Shown piece by piece: positions 9,111 to 18,241 of a DNA stretch of 64,000 nt (its first letter is position 1; every line of letters starts with the position of its first letter). The translations under genes were made by a program, and so were the position numbers. The stretch comes from Halothermothrix sp. (GTDB lineage: Bacteria > Bacillota > Halanaerobiia > DY22613): positions 157,167 to 221,166 of the forward strand of contig JAENYK010000009.1 of assembly GCA_016841825.1 (NCBI GenBank), read 5' to 3'. The notes beneath the pieces are model-generated. The model made no database searches. It saw only the letters and a list, made by a program, of their open reading frames with translations, and was not told the origin of the DNA.

Positions 9111-10127
9111 TTAAAAAAACATCTTATGTCTCTTTATTTTCGGCACAAATTCGTATCCCCGGTAGACCTCTAAACCCTCATCAGGAAGAAGCGGTCCAAC
9201 TATCGCCACTTTTTTCCTTCCCATATTAAGTATCTCGTTACATTTAGGCTTAGAATGTCCTCCACTAGATTGCCAAAGCATCTCCTGGGATACACTAAAC
9301 ACAACTTTCGAGATTCTGGCCCAATGAATCGCTCCAGAACACATTACACACGGTTCCGTACTCGAATAAAGCGTAAAACCCTCTAACGAAATCTTCTTAT
9401 TCGATTGACAATATTCCCTGATTACATTTATTTCAGCATGTGCAGTAGGGTCGGATAACCTGAGACTTTTGTCTTCACTTTGACACATTAGCATTCCATC
9501 GTAAACTAGAACCGCTCCAAACGGATCTTCCCCATTCTGTCGTGATTGATAGGCCAAATCTATAGCTAGCCGCATAAAATATTCATCTTCATTATACAAT
9601 TCTCTAAACTTTTCCTTTGTCATCCTTACTAGAAATCCATCATCAACCAGGGAATCATGTTCAAATCCAAACTTTAGTAATAGCTGCTGGCCTGCTATAT
9701 TATCTAACACGATCAAATCTTCCATAACTTGTCCACCAAATTCAAAAAAATAATATCCTAAAAGCAAATATATTGCTTCTGTAGCATAACCTTTACCCCT
9801 ATGTACTGCTGCAATTTTTATATTCAACTGGCCAGTTTTTGCCTTCGCATTATAGCGATGAAAACTAATTTCACCAATTGGTGTATCATTCAAATCAAAG
9901 ATCAAACAATAATAATCTGTCTCACTTCCGGGAGAGACCATGCGTCTGTACCACTTTTCTATTTGTTCATCAGATAAGCTGATAGACCTACCAACTTCTT
10001 TCATCGTCTCTTCGTCCATCCACAACCATTGAATGTATTCTAATTCATCATATCCTGGTGGACGAAGATATATATTTTTACCTTTTAAAGAACGGTGTTT
10101 CTGTCCTACAATACTGTTATAATCCAT
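9111..10127 (-). CDS. GNAT acetyltransferase-nucleoside deaminase fusion
   Basis: 338 residues with two domains. Residues about 16-165 form a GNAT N-acetyltransferase of the RimJ/RimL type (acetyl-CoA loop near HRGKGYATEA). Residues about 180-325 form a zinc deaminase of the CMP/dCMP-guanine-tRNA adenosine deaminase family. The ligands HAE (His230, Glu232) and PCVMC (Cys260, Cys263) are present, so this half should be catalytic. The substrate is not clear: a guanine or nucleoside deaminase fits better than TadA because the GNAT fusion is unusual. The DNA shows one continuous frame. It lies upstream of, and on the same strand as, the radical SAM unit, which has its own promoter. Confidence 0.88.
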   Translation of the reverse strand: MDYNSIVGQKHRSLKGKNIYLRPPGYDELEYIQWLWMDEETMKEVGRSISLSDEQIEKWYRRMVSPGSETDYYCLIFDLNDTPIGEISFHRYNAKAKTGQLNIKIAAVHRGKGYATEAIYLLLGYYFFEFGGQVMEDLIVLDNIAGQQLLLKFGFEHDSLVDDGFLVRMTKEKFRELYNEDEYFMRLAIDLAYQSRQNGEDPFGAVLVYDGMLMCQSEDKSLRLSDPTAHAEINVIREYCQSNKKISLEGFTLYSSTEPCVMCSGAIHWARISKVVFSVSQEMLWQSSGGHSKPKCNEILNMGRKKVAIVGPLLPDEGLEVYRGYEFVPKIKRHKMFF

Positions 10128-10317
10128 AGCTATTCTATCACCCCCCTATATCTATTACAGATCATCCTTCCACTTATCCCAATTACACTTAACTTATAAG
10201 ATGAGTCTTAATCTACCTTAACCTGATCTACTAAATGAATCTTACCGTAACAGTAGTAAAACCATAAATCTCAAATTATAAGAAGTTGCAATTGATTTTA
10301 GCTAAATCTACTTAGAT

Positions 10318-10992
10318 CTATTTTTGCCAGATTAATAAATACCGCCAAAATAACTTTCGCCTAATTTTCGCAGTCGGGATATGTCTTTTGGCTATTGATC
10401 TAATCTCATCCATGGTCATATACGTATCATGTTCGCCATGTCTCTCCCAAATCTCCTTTGAATGAATATCGTCTTTTTGAAGCCTGTGATTATTAATCAG
10501 ATTCATCACAATATTAGGAATAAAAGCACTACCCCAAATAATATAATCAGACAAAGATTTTGCCTGTACAAGATCTAGTACAATCAATTTGCCACCCTTC
10601 TTTAATTTATCTTTTGCAAAAGATAAAAGCCACTCGAAAGGTAAATGATGTGCTGTTGCCGTTGTTATGATAATATCCAGGCTATTATTGTCAAACTCCA
10701 TATTAAGAATATTTCCACAAATGTATTCAATATTTTCGTTTGAATACAGAGTTTTTGCTTTCTCAATCATCTTCTCTGCTAAGTCAACTGCAATCACCTT
10801 TTCAGATCTTTTCGATAGCATAAATGACAGTTCGCCTTTTCCACAACCAATGTCAAGGCATGTTTCAATATGCTCAGGGACATATTTAATCAGATGTTTA
10901 AAATAACAATTATTATGATTCCATTTTAATTCGTCAAGTTCCGAAATTTGATTAAAATCATCTTTTACGACCTTATAATCTTCCATCTTCAT
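10318..10992 (-). CDS. Class I SAM-dependent methyltransferase
   Basis: 224 residues of a Rossmann-type methyltransferase (Methyltransf_11/25 type). Motif I is CLDIGCGKGELS (about residues 41-52), the acidic residue after beta-2 is in VIAVDLAEKMI, and the post-motif region is NNSLDIIITTATAHHLPF. The C-terminal third is basic. The substrate is not evident; small molecules such as quinones or xenobiotics are typical of the family. The gene sits in a region of acetyltransferases and other modifying enzymes, separated from both neighbours by 190-260 bases, and probably has its own promoter. Confidence 0.85.
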   Translation of the reverse strand: MKMEDYKVVKDDFNQISELDELKWNHNNCYFKHLIKYVPEHIETCLDIGCGKGELSFMLSKRSEKVIAVDLAEKMIEKAKTLYSNENIEYICGNILNMEFDNNSLDIIITTATAHHLPFEWLLSFAKDKLKKGGKLIVLDLVQAKSLSDYIIWGSAFIPNIVMNLINNHRLQKDDIHSKEIWERHGEHDTYMTMDEIRSIAKRHIPTAKIRRKLFWRYLLIWQK

Positions 10993-11249
10993 ACCTCACT
11001 TTCTGTTACAATATATAGCCTTATTACTCTTCCATATCCCACGAGCAGATGCGCAAGAATTTAGTAAAATGTCTTTTTTGTAAATGTTTCTTAATTTTAA
11101 AAAAATTAAATTACAAATTTTAGGTGGTATTTTGTCCTATTTTATCCTGATACGACCTTTTAAAGCTTTTTCCATAGATAGGTGATACATCAACACCAGA
11201 TATCGAAATAATTCTGTTATCTCTGCCTAAAAGATTTCTCTAAAAATAG

Positions 11250-12041
11250 TTATACTTCTTTCTTTATTAGGTGCATTCTTGCAAAATCTAATTCTTCATA
11301 GTTAATTTCCCCCAGATCCTCATACCCTCTGTTAATAAACCATTGAAGTGTACCATTTGGGAACACTACCTTTTCTGAAGCTATCGCCATTAAATACTTA
11401 AAACCAAATTTAGGTAATTCTCTTTCCAGTACTTTAAGTGGTAAACTTCTGTAATCAGCACGACTATCTGAAAGAAATGAACAGGTTAAAAAAGCTATAT
11501 TTTCACCCTTTGGTATTGCGTACGGAACAGCCAATGATGGTACAAACTCTGCACCACCGACACAAGAATTATTAAAATAATGTAATATACCTATATGTGG
11601 AATTTCAAAATTGTTTTTAATATGCTGTATCCATTTTGCTTTTTCGAGGCAACATGACATATCTACGCATCCACAAGGCTTAAAAGTATCTAAAACCGTT
11701 TCTTCAGTATATGATTTAGTTGTTCCATTTATCAGATTATTACTATTATCAACTATGTATGGTTTCTTATTAGGTATAGTCCCTTTTGCTATTGACTGAA
11801 TTGTAGTTAAAGTAATTGGACCATTCCATCTAACTTTATTATTAAAAATCAGTAATGTAGGTGAATACATATTTACTTGTTCTGCTAAACAGGGTTGAAT
11901 AGAAATATCATAGGTATTGACAGAAAATGAAGGGTTATCATTTAATAAACTCAAGGTTTTTCTAATGTAGCTATTATATGGACATTGATCACTCCAATAA
12001 TAAAAATCTATTTGAGTAAATTCTTGCAAGATAGTTCCCAT
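11250..12041 (-). CDS. Thioredoxin-fold/GNAT fusion protein (YoaP-like)
   Basis: 263 residues from the chosen start. An upstream in-frame ATG at 12068 would place the GAGAGGAG ribosome-binding sequence inside the gene, so ATG at 12039-12041 is preferred. The N-terminal part (about 1-80) resembles a thioredoxin-like fold, with SPTLLIFNNKVRW, but the usual CxxC is replaced by CPYNSY. The C-terminal part (about 150-260) is GNAT-like, ending in LQWFINRGYEDLG. A Cys cluster, CGCVDMSCC, lies between them. The arrangement resembles YoaP-type acetyltransferases; the substrate is unknown. It follows the zinc-ribbon methyltransferase gene closely and is probably co-transcribed. Confidence 0.72.
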   Translation of the reverse strand: MGTILQEFTQIDFYYWSDQCPYNSYIRKTLSLLNDNPSFSVNTYDISIQPCLAEQVNMYSPTLLIFNNKVRWNGPITLTTIQSIAKGTIPNKKPYIVDNSNNLINGTTKSYTEETVLDTFKPCGCVDMSCCLEKAKWIQHIKNNFEIPHIGILHYFNNSCVGGAEFVPSLAVPYAIPKGENIAFLTCSFLSDSRADYRSLPLKVLERELPKFGFKYLMAIASEKVVFPNGTLQWFINRGYEDLGEINYEELDFARMHLIKKEV

Positions 12042-12069
12042 ACATTTTTCTCCTCTCTTAGTAAACATG

Positions 12070-13080
12070 CTACTTTTTAGATACTCCCCGAATTATACAG
12101 TGCTCAAATATTCCATCAGCTACAGGAAAACGATCTATCCCAATACCTTTAATAATTTTACCAGTTGGAGTAGGACTGGACTTAGCAAATATTGAATTTA
12201 ATACTTCAACGTTAAATCCGTTGTTTCTTAATCCTTCTATAAGCAGCTTTTTTACATACATAGATTCTAGACCAAACTTTCGTAAGGCACTTCTGTTGGT
12301 TTTGTCGTTTGCTGAGCATAGATTACATATAGAATAAAAAGCCCCCGAACATATCCGATTAATCTCTAAAAGAAGATTACCTGGATTTTCTATGTTTTGT
12401 AATCCTAGATAGGTTGTCATTATCGGGATAGAAGCTTTTTTAAAAGGAGTCTTTTTGCTATCAAATACTAAATATGATACCCTATCTTCATATCCTTGAT
12501 TATAAAGTTCTTCATACGCCTTATTTGCTATTTTCATACTAAAATCTGTAGCTACGACTTTTAAATCTGTCTCGTAAAGAATCCGTTTAACTAAAGTACA
12601 GGGGCCAGAAGCTATATCTACAACAACTTGTTCATCGTCTTTTTTTAATAAATTAACCAAATATTTGAACTGTTTTTCTGTTGCTGCTATATATCCTTCT
12701 GTATATGCTCTTTGATATGCGATATCATTTAATTCCTTAGCTTTTTTATCTTGACCCATTTCTTTTAGTATATCACTCTTAATATACAGGTCAGCTGCAC
12801 TCATCTCATCCAATTCAGCAGACATAAGTTTTTCTTTTAATTTTTGATTAGCTTTAAATAATTTATCAAGGTAACTTTCTTGCTTTTCCCAGAGGTCCTT
12901 TTGATTTACATTTTCAACCAAAAAATTACCAATTCCCTCCTGAATAAAATATTCCTTACCACAAGAAGAACATTTAATATTAGCTTTGATAATCTTTATC
13001 TCATTGTCTTTTAAAACATCCCATACCAGTTCATTATAGCATTGAGGGCATACAAGCCGTTCTTTCAAAAATTTAAACAT
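12070..13080 (-). CDS. Zinc-ribbon SAM-dependent methyltransferase
   Basis: 336 residues from the ATG at 13078-13080, chosen because GGAGG lies seven bases upstream inside the longer frame. The N-terminus is a Trm112-like zinc ribbon: CPQC near residue 11 and CSSC about 25 residues later. A charged helical linker follows, then a class I methyltransferase core from about residue 150 (VVVDIASGPCTLVKRIL, then VVATDFSMKIA). The target is unknown. The 5' 110 bases of the gene plus its upstream DNA are duplicated at 14652-14812, and an internal segment at 17304-17436. This gene is the only intact copy. Confidence 0.82.
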   Translation of the reverse strand: MFKFLKERLVCPQCYNELVWDVLKDNEIKIIKANIKCSSCGKEYFIQEGIGNFLVENVNQKDLWEKQESYLDKLFKANQKLKEKLMSAELDEMSAADLYIKSDILKEMGQDKKAKELNDIAYQRAYTEGYIAATEKQFKYLVNLLKKDDEQVVVDIASGPCTLVKRILYETDLKVVATDFSMKIANKAYEELYNQGYEDRVSYLVFDSKKTPFKKASIPIMTTYLGLQNIENPGNLLLEINRICSGAFYSICNLCSANDKTNRSALRKFGLESMYVKKLLIEGLRNNGFNVEVLNSIFAKSSPTPTGKIIKGIGIDRFPVADGIFEHCIIRGVSKK

Positions 13081-13279
13081 AGTTAATACCTCCATACCTA
13101 ATTATTAAAACACAAATTAACCCAAGACTCCCTGCAAATCTAATCTAGCCAAAATTTCCAAAAACGTTTATGATCGTTCAAATTCATTAACCTCAGATAG
13201 TTCTTATCGTAAGTTAATGAATATAGACAAATGCAAAGGGATAGAACTGACAATACTATGAAGTTAATAACCTCAGTTT

Positions 13280-13429
13280 CTATAATCCTTTTATTGGAAA
13301 ATCCAATTGACTTTCAGGTAATCCAATAGAACGCCCGTATTCTATAACTTCTTTCCAGGTGCTTTTGTCTTTGTAGTCAAATTCAAAACTGTTATTCTTA
13401 AAAATGGCTAATATATCTGTTCCATTAAT
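13280..13429 (-). pseudogene. C-terminal fragment of an unidentified protein
   Basis: On the minus strand an open frame of about 49 residues reads INGTDILAIFKNN, then ...WKEVIEYGRSIGLP, and stops with TAG at 13280-13282. It has protein-like composition but no usable start: a stop lies just upstream in frame, and the nearby ATG with a GGAG site opens a different frame. I read it as the remnant of a decayed gene. The rest of 13100-13580 shows nothing else. Confidence 0.35.
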
Positions 13430-13582
13430 TTAGATATCTCCTTTTTAACTTAGAATATTTTATATGTATTTATTAAGATTCAAATGACTAGATAATATCT
13501 TTAAAAATCCCCCTTATTTCAAGTACTCCATATATAACTTTTTCTCTAAAGTGGGTTAATATTTTTTGAAAATGTGAGGTGA

Positions 13583-14074
13583 CTATCCTTTTAAGAAGAG
13601 TATTATGATAGATAAAATAAGACCAAGTAGCATAGATAAAATAGTACCTTTAAAAAAACCCTTTACATGAAATTTATAATTTTTATAAGCTCTTTCTTCT
13701 TTGAAGCCAGGAATTTTGAGATATTTTGGAGTAATATAAACAAATATTAACAAATCTAATAATATTAAATCTACTAAATTAAAGAAAAAAATAATCCCAA
13801 ATACTTGTAGAAATATCACTTGCACATTTAGTTCTATAATATCATTAAAAGTAACTATAAAAGGGTAAAAAAACATGACTAACAAAAAAGGTATCCCTAG
13901 ATATAATGTTAACCTTTTTTCTTTCTTTGTCTTAGGAGGTACTTCATTTTGTATTTCTGCTGGATAATCATGTAACCATAACCGGGGATTATATAACTGA
14001 GATAAACTTATTATCATTGATAAAACAAAAGAATAAATTAATCCATGGATAGATATAAATTCTAAAAGTTTCAT
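13583..14074 (-). CDS. Small integral membrane protein
   Basis: 163 residues from the ATG at 14072-14074, chosen because AAAGGG lies nine bases upstream. Four hydrophobic segments are visible, at about 8-28, 55-75, 85-115 and 138-160. Short basic loops follow the second (KTKKEKR precedes it) and third segments. The pattern suggests a four-helix membrane protein. No catalytic or transport motif is recognised. It is in line with the downstream VOC and methyltransferase genes but separated from them by fragments of decayed DNA. Confidence 0.65.
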   Translation of the reverse strand: MKLLEFISIHGLIYSFVLSMIISLSQLYNPRLWLHDYPAEIQNEVPPKTKKEKRLTLYLGIPFLLVMFFYPFIVTFNDIIELNVQVIFLQVFGIIFFFNLVDLILLDLLIFVYITPKYLKIPGFKEERAYKNYKFHVKGFFKGTILSMLLGLILSIIILFLKG

Positions 14075-14117
14075 AGATGTCATCCCTTTCAATTATTTAA
14101 TCATTATTACAATGCTT

Positions 14118-14525
14118 TTAATTAGTCTTTTGTCCAATTATATTACCATCACTATCAGTGATAAATGTACCTTTGCTATCATCCAGAATCACGTATTGAT
14201 TACCCCAGGGATCTTTTATAACAGCACATTTACCTATTTTGATATCAAAGGGACCATGTACTATCTCTCCACCTGCATTTTTTATTCGTTCAACTGAATC
14301 TATGACAGAATCAACTTTTATATCTACTTCCTGCCATTCATCTTCATTTTGGAGAACAACTTCAGTTTTTTCATCTCCCATTCCTAAACCGATCGCACTT
14401 TCTGTTTTCCAAATTACTTGCAAACCTAACTCCTCACGGTAGAATTTCAATCCATCATCAAGGTTTGGAATATAAATTCGCAGACAGTCAACACATTTGA
14501 ATAATGGTTTTTCAGTTTTCTTCAT
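14118..14525 (-). CDS. VOC-family (glyoxalase/bleomycin-resistance fold) protein
   Basis: 135 residues, one beta-alpha-beta-beta-beta repeat pair typical of the vicinal oxygen chelate superfamily. Markers are DCLRIYIPNLDDGLKFYREEL at the N-terminus (conserved LxFYRE-type helix), FDIKIGKCAVIKDPWGNQY (the conserved DPWGN-type turn) and GGEIVHGP. Members include glyoxalase I, dioxygenases and drug-binding resistance proteins; which one this is cannot be told. A single-domain length suggests it works as a homodimer. It lies near an ABC exporter and several acetyltransferases, which is compatible with a detoxification role, but that is only context. Confidence 0.82.
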   Translation of the reverse strand: MKKTEKPLFKCVDCLRIYIPNLDDGLKFYREELGLQVIWKTESAIGLGMGDEKTEVVLQNEDEWQEVDIKVDSVIDSVERIKNAGGEIVHGPFDIKIGKCAVIKDPWGNQYVILDDSKGTFITDSDGNIIGQKTN

Positions 14526-14576
14526 TCATTATTCCCCTTTAACTATAATTTTGAATATCGCTTTTGGACTACCTTT

Positions 14577-14626
14577 TATAACAACACCCATGGTATTGAA
14601 TAGATTTATATGATAATGACACAAAA
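14577..14626. repeat. Short interspersed repeat, copy B
   Basis: The sequence around CAACACCCATGGTATTGAATAG, ending in TGATAATGACACAAAA, matches 7431-7478 in the same orientation with scattered differences. It lies in the gene-free stretch upstream of the VOC gene. Confidence 0.5.
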
Positions 14627-14651
14627 GGGACAAATTTAAGGAGATGCTGAA

Positions 14652-14812
14652 AAAGAACAATTAATATTAGCTTTGATAATCTTTATCTCATTGTCTTTTA
14701 AAACATCCCATACCAGTTCATTATAGCATTGAGGGCATACAAGCCGTTCTTTCAAAAATTTAAACATAGTTAATACCTCCATATCTAATTATATTAAAAC
14801 ACAAATTAACCC
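14652..14812 (-). pseudogene. Duplicated 5' fragment of the zinc-ribbon methyltransferase gene
   Basis: This segment repeats 12966-13123 with only a few differences, including the RBS, the start codon (near 14766) and about the first 35 codons. The copy ends abruptly inside the zinc-ribbon region, so no functional protein can be made. The near identity means the duplication is recent. The RBS and start could still drive a short peptide of unknown fate. Confidence 0.8.
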
Positions 14813-14889
14813 AATTCCATACGATTTGAGTTCTTTCCCGGATGCACACACTGATTACACACATAAAACTAATAAAATAGAATAATATT

Positions 14890-15711
14890 CTAAAAACAGT
14901 CTAATGTCCCCTCTTTAAGGCTTATATAAATCATAAATTTCAACACTATAGTACCAATTAAGAAAAACAACATTCCTATTCCCAATTCCATTAACATCAA
15001 TTTAAAAACCAATAGGTGAAGACTTCCTACTTCAATTACTGTTCGAATTGCTAGAATTCCATTAGTCATGGGAAGCCAATAGGCGATTTTTTGCATTATT
15101 GGAGGTAGATAGGTGATAGGAAAGGTTACACCACAAAAAATCATCAGAGCTAACCATATTGACGATGATACATACATACTGGTTCGCACATAAAAAGTAA
15201 TTCCTGCAATGATCATACTTAATCCAATCATGCTTAATGCAAGAAGCAAAGATACAATTATATACACGAATAATAAAACCAAATTCCCTTTTAACAGGTT
15301 GAAAGTCAAACCAATACCCAAAAAAATTACCAAAGATGTAATAAATCCCTCAAGTATATTTAAAGTATTTCTGCCGATTACAAATCGGAAAGACCGAAAA
15401 GGTGATATCACTATGTAAGAAAGTGTGCCCATCCACTTCTCATTAGCTATTAAACCAGACCCACGAGTAATTATACTTCTTCCGACTGTCACAGTACAAT
15501 TACCAATCATTGCAAATAATGCACCTTTACTACCTCCTGCTGCGTAACCTACCAAACTAAAGAAAATAATTTCTGAGATCGTTTTTACTAGCCATGCTGG
15601 TAAATAAAATTTTGGTGGGAAAAAATAAAACAAGTTTTTGGTTGACAATATAATCTCTTGCTTAAAAAAATACAGTTGTTTATTCAATACTTGGAAAAAT
15701 CTCCAGTCCAT
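14890..15711 (-). CDS. ABC-2 type transporter permease
   Basis: 273 residues from the ATG at 15709-15711, which follows GAGAGGAGGG; the longer frame starting at 15765 would bury that site. About six hydrophobic helices are visible, with a short amphipathic segment after the first two (KWMGTLSYIVISPF), as in ABC-2 export permeases. It overlaps the start of the design by 28 bases with the upstream permease gene, and an ABC ATPase gene lies further upstream, so the three form one exporter operon. The paired, different permeases suggest a heterodimeric membrane part. The substrate cannot be read from sequence; such exporters move drugs, peptides or lipids. Confidence 0.85.
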   Translation of the reverse strand: MDWRFFQVLNKQLYFFKQEIILSTKNLFYFFPPKFYLPAWLVKTISEIIFFSLVGYAAGGSKGALFAMIGNCTVTVGRSIITRGSGLIANEKWMGTLSYIVISPFRSFRFVIGRNTLNILEGFITSLVIFLGIGLTFNLLKGNLVLLFVYIIVSLLLALSMIGLSMIIAGITFYVRTSMYVSSSIWLALMIFCGVTFPITYLPPIMQKIAYWLPMTNGILAIRTVIEVGSLHLLVFKLMLMELGIGMLFFLIGTIVLKFMIYISLKEGTLDCF

Positions 15712-16463
15712 CGTGCCCTCCTCTCTACTCTCTGTAAAATGAGAGCTGCACCAATTAAATAACAACCACCCGATAACAATAGAACAGTCAAAATAGTTAA
15801 ATTTTCCTTATAAATCAAAATCTCCTGTATCCCCCGTTGTGCCCAATATAGAGGTATTAATTTAGATATATACTGAATATACTTTGGAAATACCTCTATT
15901 GTTACAGCGATACCACTCAACAGATAAACTGGGTAAGTAAGAAATTGTATTAGAATCTCTGGTTGTCTAAAACTAATAAAACAGACACCTACCAATAGAC
16001 CTACACAACTAAAAGCAAAAGTACAAACTATCATGATTAAGGCTATTTGATAAATACTAAAAAAAACCCAGATTGACCCTACAAAGATTTGTGCCCAGAT
16101 TAAACTTACTATAAAAGAAACATTTGAAGCAAAGGAAACAGCTAAAGCTTTACCAATTAAAACAAAATATATCGAGTGAGGAGAAACCATCAAGTAGTCA
16201 ATAGTGCCTAATCTTTTTTCCCCCTCAAGTATAAATGATGCTCCCCAGATATTAGCTCCCCACAAACCAAGCAAGCCAGCTTTTATTACTGCAAAAAAAA
16301 TCACATTGTCGGTATGACCGCTATAAATAAAATAAAACATAATCGACAGACCCATGGGCACAATGATAGAATTAATAAAAAATAGTCTCTCTGTCAATAT
16401 AAACTTTAAATGAAACTGAAAAGCATTGACAATAGTTTTTAGATTATAAAAAAAAGATTTCAT
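15684..16463 (-). CDS. ABC-2 type transporter permease
   Basis: 259 residues with about six hydrophobic segments and the ABC-2 pattern EGEKRLGTIDYLMVSPHSIY after helix 2, a sequence that parallels GTLSYIVISPF in the partner permease. The start codon is directly next to the stop of the ATPase gene (16464), and its 3' end overlaps the next permease, so translation is coupled along the operon. It probably pairs with that second permease to form the membrane channel. Substrate unknown. Confidence 0.85.
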   Translation of the reverse strand: MKSFFYNLKTIVNAFQFHLKFILTERLFFINSIIVPMGLSIMFYFIYSGHTDNVIFFAVIKAGLLGLWGANIWGASFILEGEKRLGTIDYLMVSPHSIYFVLIGKALAVSFASNVSFIVSLIWAQIFVGSIWVFFSIYQIALIMIVCTFAFSCVGLLVGVCFISFRQPEILIQFLTYPVYLLSGIAVTIEVFPKYIQYISKLIPLYWAQRGIQEILIYKENLTILTVLLLSGGCYLIGAALILQRVERRARWTGDFSKY

Positions 16464-17249
16464 TTACCCACTTCCTTTCCTTTTACCCTTTAATACCGAT
16501 ATGTAAGCATCTTCTAGATTCATTTTTTCTACTTTGTTTCTAAAATCGTTTACAGTAGTAACTTCCTTTATCTCTCCTTTAAAAATCAAAGCAATTCGAT
16601 CGGCTAATTCTTCAATCTCATTCATATAATGACTTGTTAAGATAATTGTTTTACCACACTCTTTTAGATTACGAATCATTTTCCTCAAATCATGGGAAGC
16701 CTCCACATCTAAACCTAACGTTGGTTCGTCAAGGAATAATATGTCAGGATCATGCAATAAACATCTTGCAATATGAATTCGTTGTTTCATACCTTTGGAA
16801 AATGTCTCAATCTTATCGTTCTGCCGTTCAGTCATATCCACTAAGTCTAATAAATCATCTATCCTTTTTTTCAAAATCCGGGGAGGTATTTCGTATAAAT
16901 TCCCAAAATATTCAAGATTATCTCTCGCTGTAATACGCCAATATAGTCCACGTTCTCCTCCATATAGTACACCAATTTTCTTTTGCACTTTCTTTGAATC
17001 TTTAAGAGTGCAATACCCATCAATGATAATTCGTCCCGTATTTGGTAAGGCTAAAGTGCTTAAAAGCTTAATTAATGTAGTTTTTCCGGCTCCATTTGGC
17101 CCAATCGGACAAAATATCTCTCCCGAGTTGATCTCCAAATTAACATTAGATAAAGCAACAATCTCCTTTCTTTTTCGCTTAAATATGCCAGATGTAGTAA
17201 CATAAATCTTACTAACATTTTCAACTTGGATTAAGCTCAATGCATTCAC
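16464..17249 (-). CDS. ABC transporter ATP-binding protein (ABC-2 exporter)
   Basis: About 261 residues of a NatA/CcmA-type ATPase. Walker A is GPNGAGKTT (about residue 52), the signature region is FSKGMKQRIHIARCL, where FSKG replaces the usual LSGG, Walker B is ILFLDEPTLGLD, and the switch His is in ILTSHYMNE. It energises the two downstream permeases. The start is uncertain: a GTG at 17247-17249 or a TTG nine bases later, since the AGAGGTG site overlaps the first. Upstream lies a fragment of the duplicated methyltransferase gene, so the exporter operon is bracketed by fragments of that gene. Confidence 0.9.
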   Translation of the reverse strand: MNALSLIQVENVSKIYVTTSGIFKRKRKEIVALSNVNLEINSGEIFCPIGPNGAGKTTLIKLLSTLALPNTGRIIIDGYCTLKDSKKVQKKIGVLYGGERGLYWRITARDNLEYFGNLYEIPPRILKKRIDDLLDLVDMTERQNDKIETFSKGMKQRIHIARCLLHDPDILFLDEPTLGLDVEASHDLRKMIRNLKECGKTIILTSHYMNEIEELADRIALIFKGEIKEVTTVNDFRNKVEKMNLEDAYISVLKGKRKGSG

Positions 17250-17303
17250 CTCTTTTTTATTATTTTACCTTCAAATTAATATGGGAGATTATATCATCTA
17301 GAT

Positions 17304-17436
17304 AGCTTTTTTACATACATAGATTCTAGACCTAACTTTTGTAAGGCACTTCTATTAGTTTTGTCGTTCGCTGAGCATAGGTTACATATAGAATAAAAAG
17401 CCCTTGAACACATCCGATTAAACTCTGAAAGAAAGC
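17304..17436 (-). pseudogene. Internal fragment of a duplicated methyltransferase gene
   Basis: Matches 12243-12370, inside the zinc-ribbon methyltransferase gene, in the same orientation but with more than ten substitutions. It is therefore an older copy than the 14652-14812 fragment. Part of an open frame remains but neither end of the gene is present. Confidence 0.75.
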
Positions 17437-17479
17437 AAATAGTAACTTAATCGCAATACGTAGAGGAGTTCTTTAATGC

Positions 17480-18241
17480 TCATGGAAATAATTCCAAGAT
17501 TTCGTATTGTTCCACTTGCTCATAGCCTAACCGCTTTGCCAGATTCACAGATGCCCGATTAGCAGCATCCCATGATATGTTTTTATCATTCTCTATACAT
17601 TTGCTAATAAAAGCTGCACTAACCAAAGTAGCTAATCCTCGTCTTCGATGTGCTTCTAATGTATTTACTTGACATTCCATGTATTTAGAGGAACGGATAA
17701 ATGCTGAAGCCCCAGCCAGTATTTGTCCTTCTTCCTTATAAAGAAATCCATATGACCTATCGACGAATTCTTCTTGATTTTTATAATGATGAAATTGATG
17801 TTCCCAGGACAATTTATCTTGTAAATAATTAAAATCTGCATAACCAATTGCTTTAACATTCTTACATAGGTCATATTTATTAATCTCACTTATTCGATTA
17901 TAAGAGAGATTTTCGAAAGGAAGATGATAACGAACTGTACTTTTTAATTTTTCCCCATAGACTTTTAACAAAACCTTATTCCAATCTTCAGAATAGGCGA
18001 GAATAGCTGGTTGAACAGGATATTCTTTGACTAAGTCTCTGGCATTATGATTACTGGAATTTCCAGCATAAATCACCAATCCCCCATAAAACAAAACTGC
18101 CATTGACGGATTTGATAAAGAATTTGTCCTGATCTCACCATACCCTTCCTCAATTGCTGAGGTAATTGCTGCCTTCCACATCGGCACATCTTTAAATAGC
18201 GGATACAGATTCGGTCGTTCACTTTTTGATACTATAATCAT
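17480..18241 (-). CDS. GNAT-family acetyltransferase
   Basis: 253 residues. The N-terminal half (about 1-120) is a domain often found in this two-part acetyltransferase type (PF12746-like). The C-terminal half carries the GNAT core: beta-4 CQVNTLEAHRRRGLATLVSA holds the acetyl-CoA pyrophosphate loop (RRRGLA), and the closing segment is ANRASVNLAKRLGYEQVE. The acceptor substrate is unknown. The ATG follows a run of GGAGGGG. It is probably monocistronic, with 240-250 base gaps on both sides. Confidence 0.85.
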   Translation of the reverse strand: MIIVSKSERPNLYPLFKDVPMWKAAITSAIEEGYGEIRTNSLSNPSMAVLFYGGLVIYAGNSSNHNARDLVKEYPVQPAILAYSEDWNKVLLKVYGEKLKSTVRYHLPFENLSYNRISEINKYDLCKNVKAIGYADFNYLQDKLSWEHQFHHYKNQEEFVDRSYGFLYKEEGQILAGASAFIRSSKYMECQVNTLEAHRRRGLATLVSAAFISKCIENDKNISWDAANRASVNLAKRLGYEQVEQYEILELFP

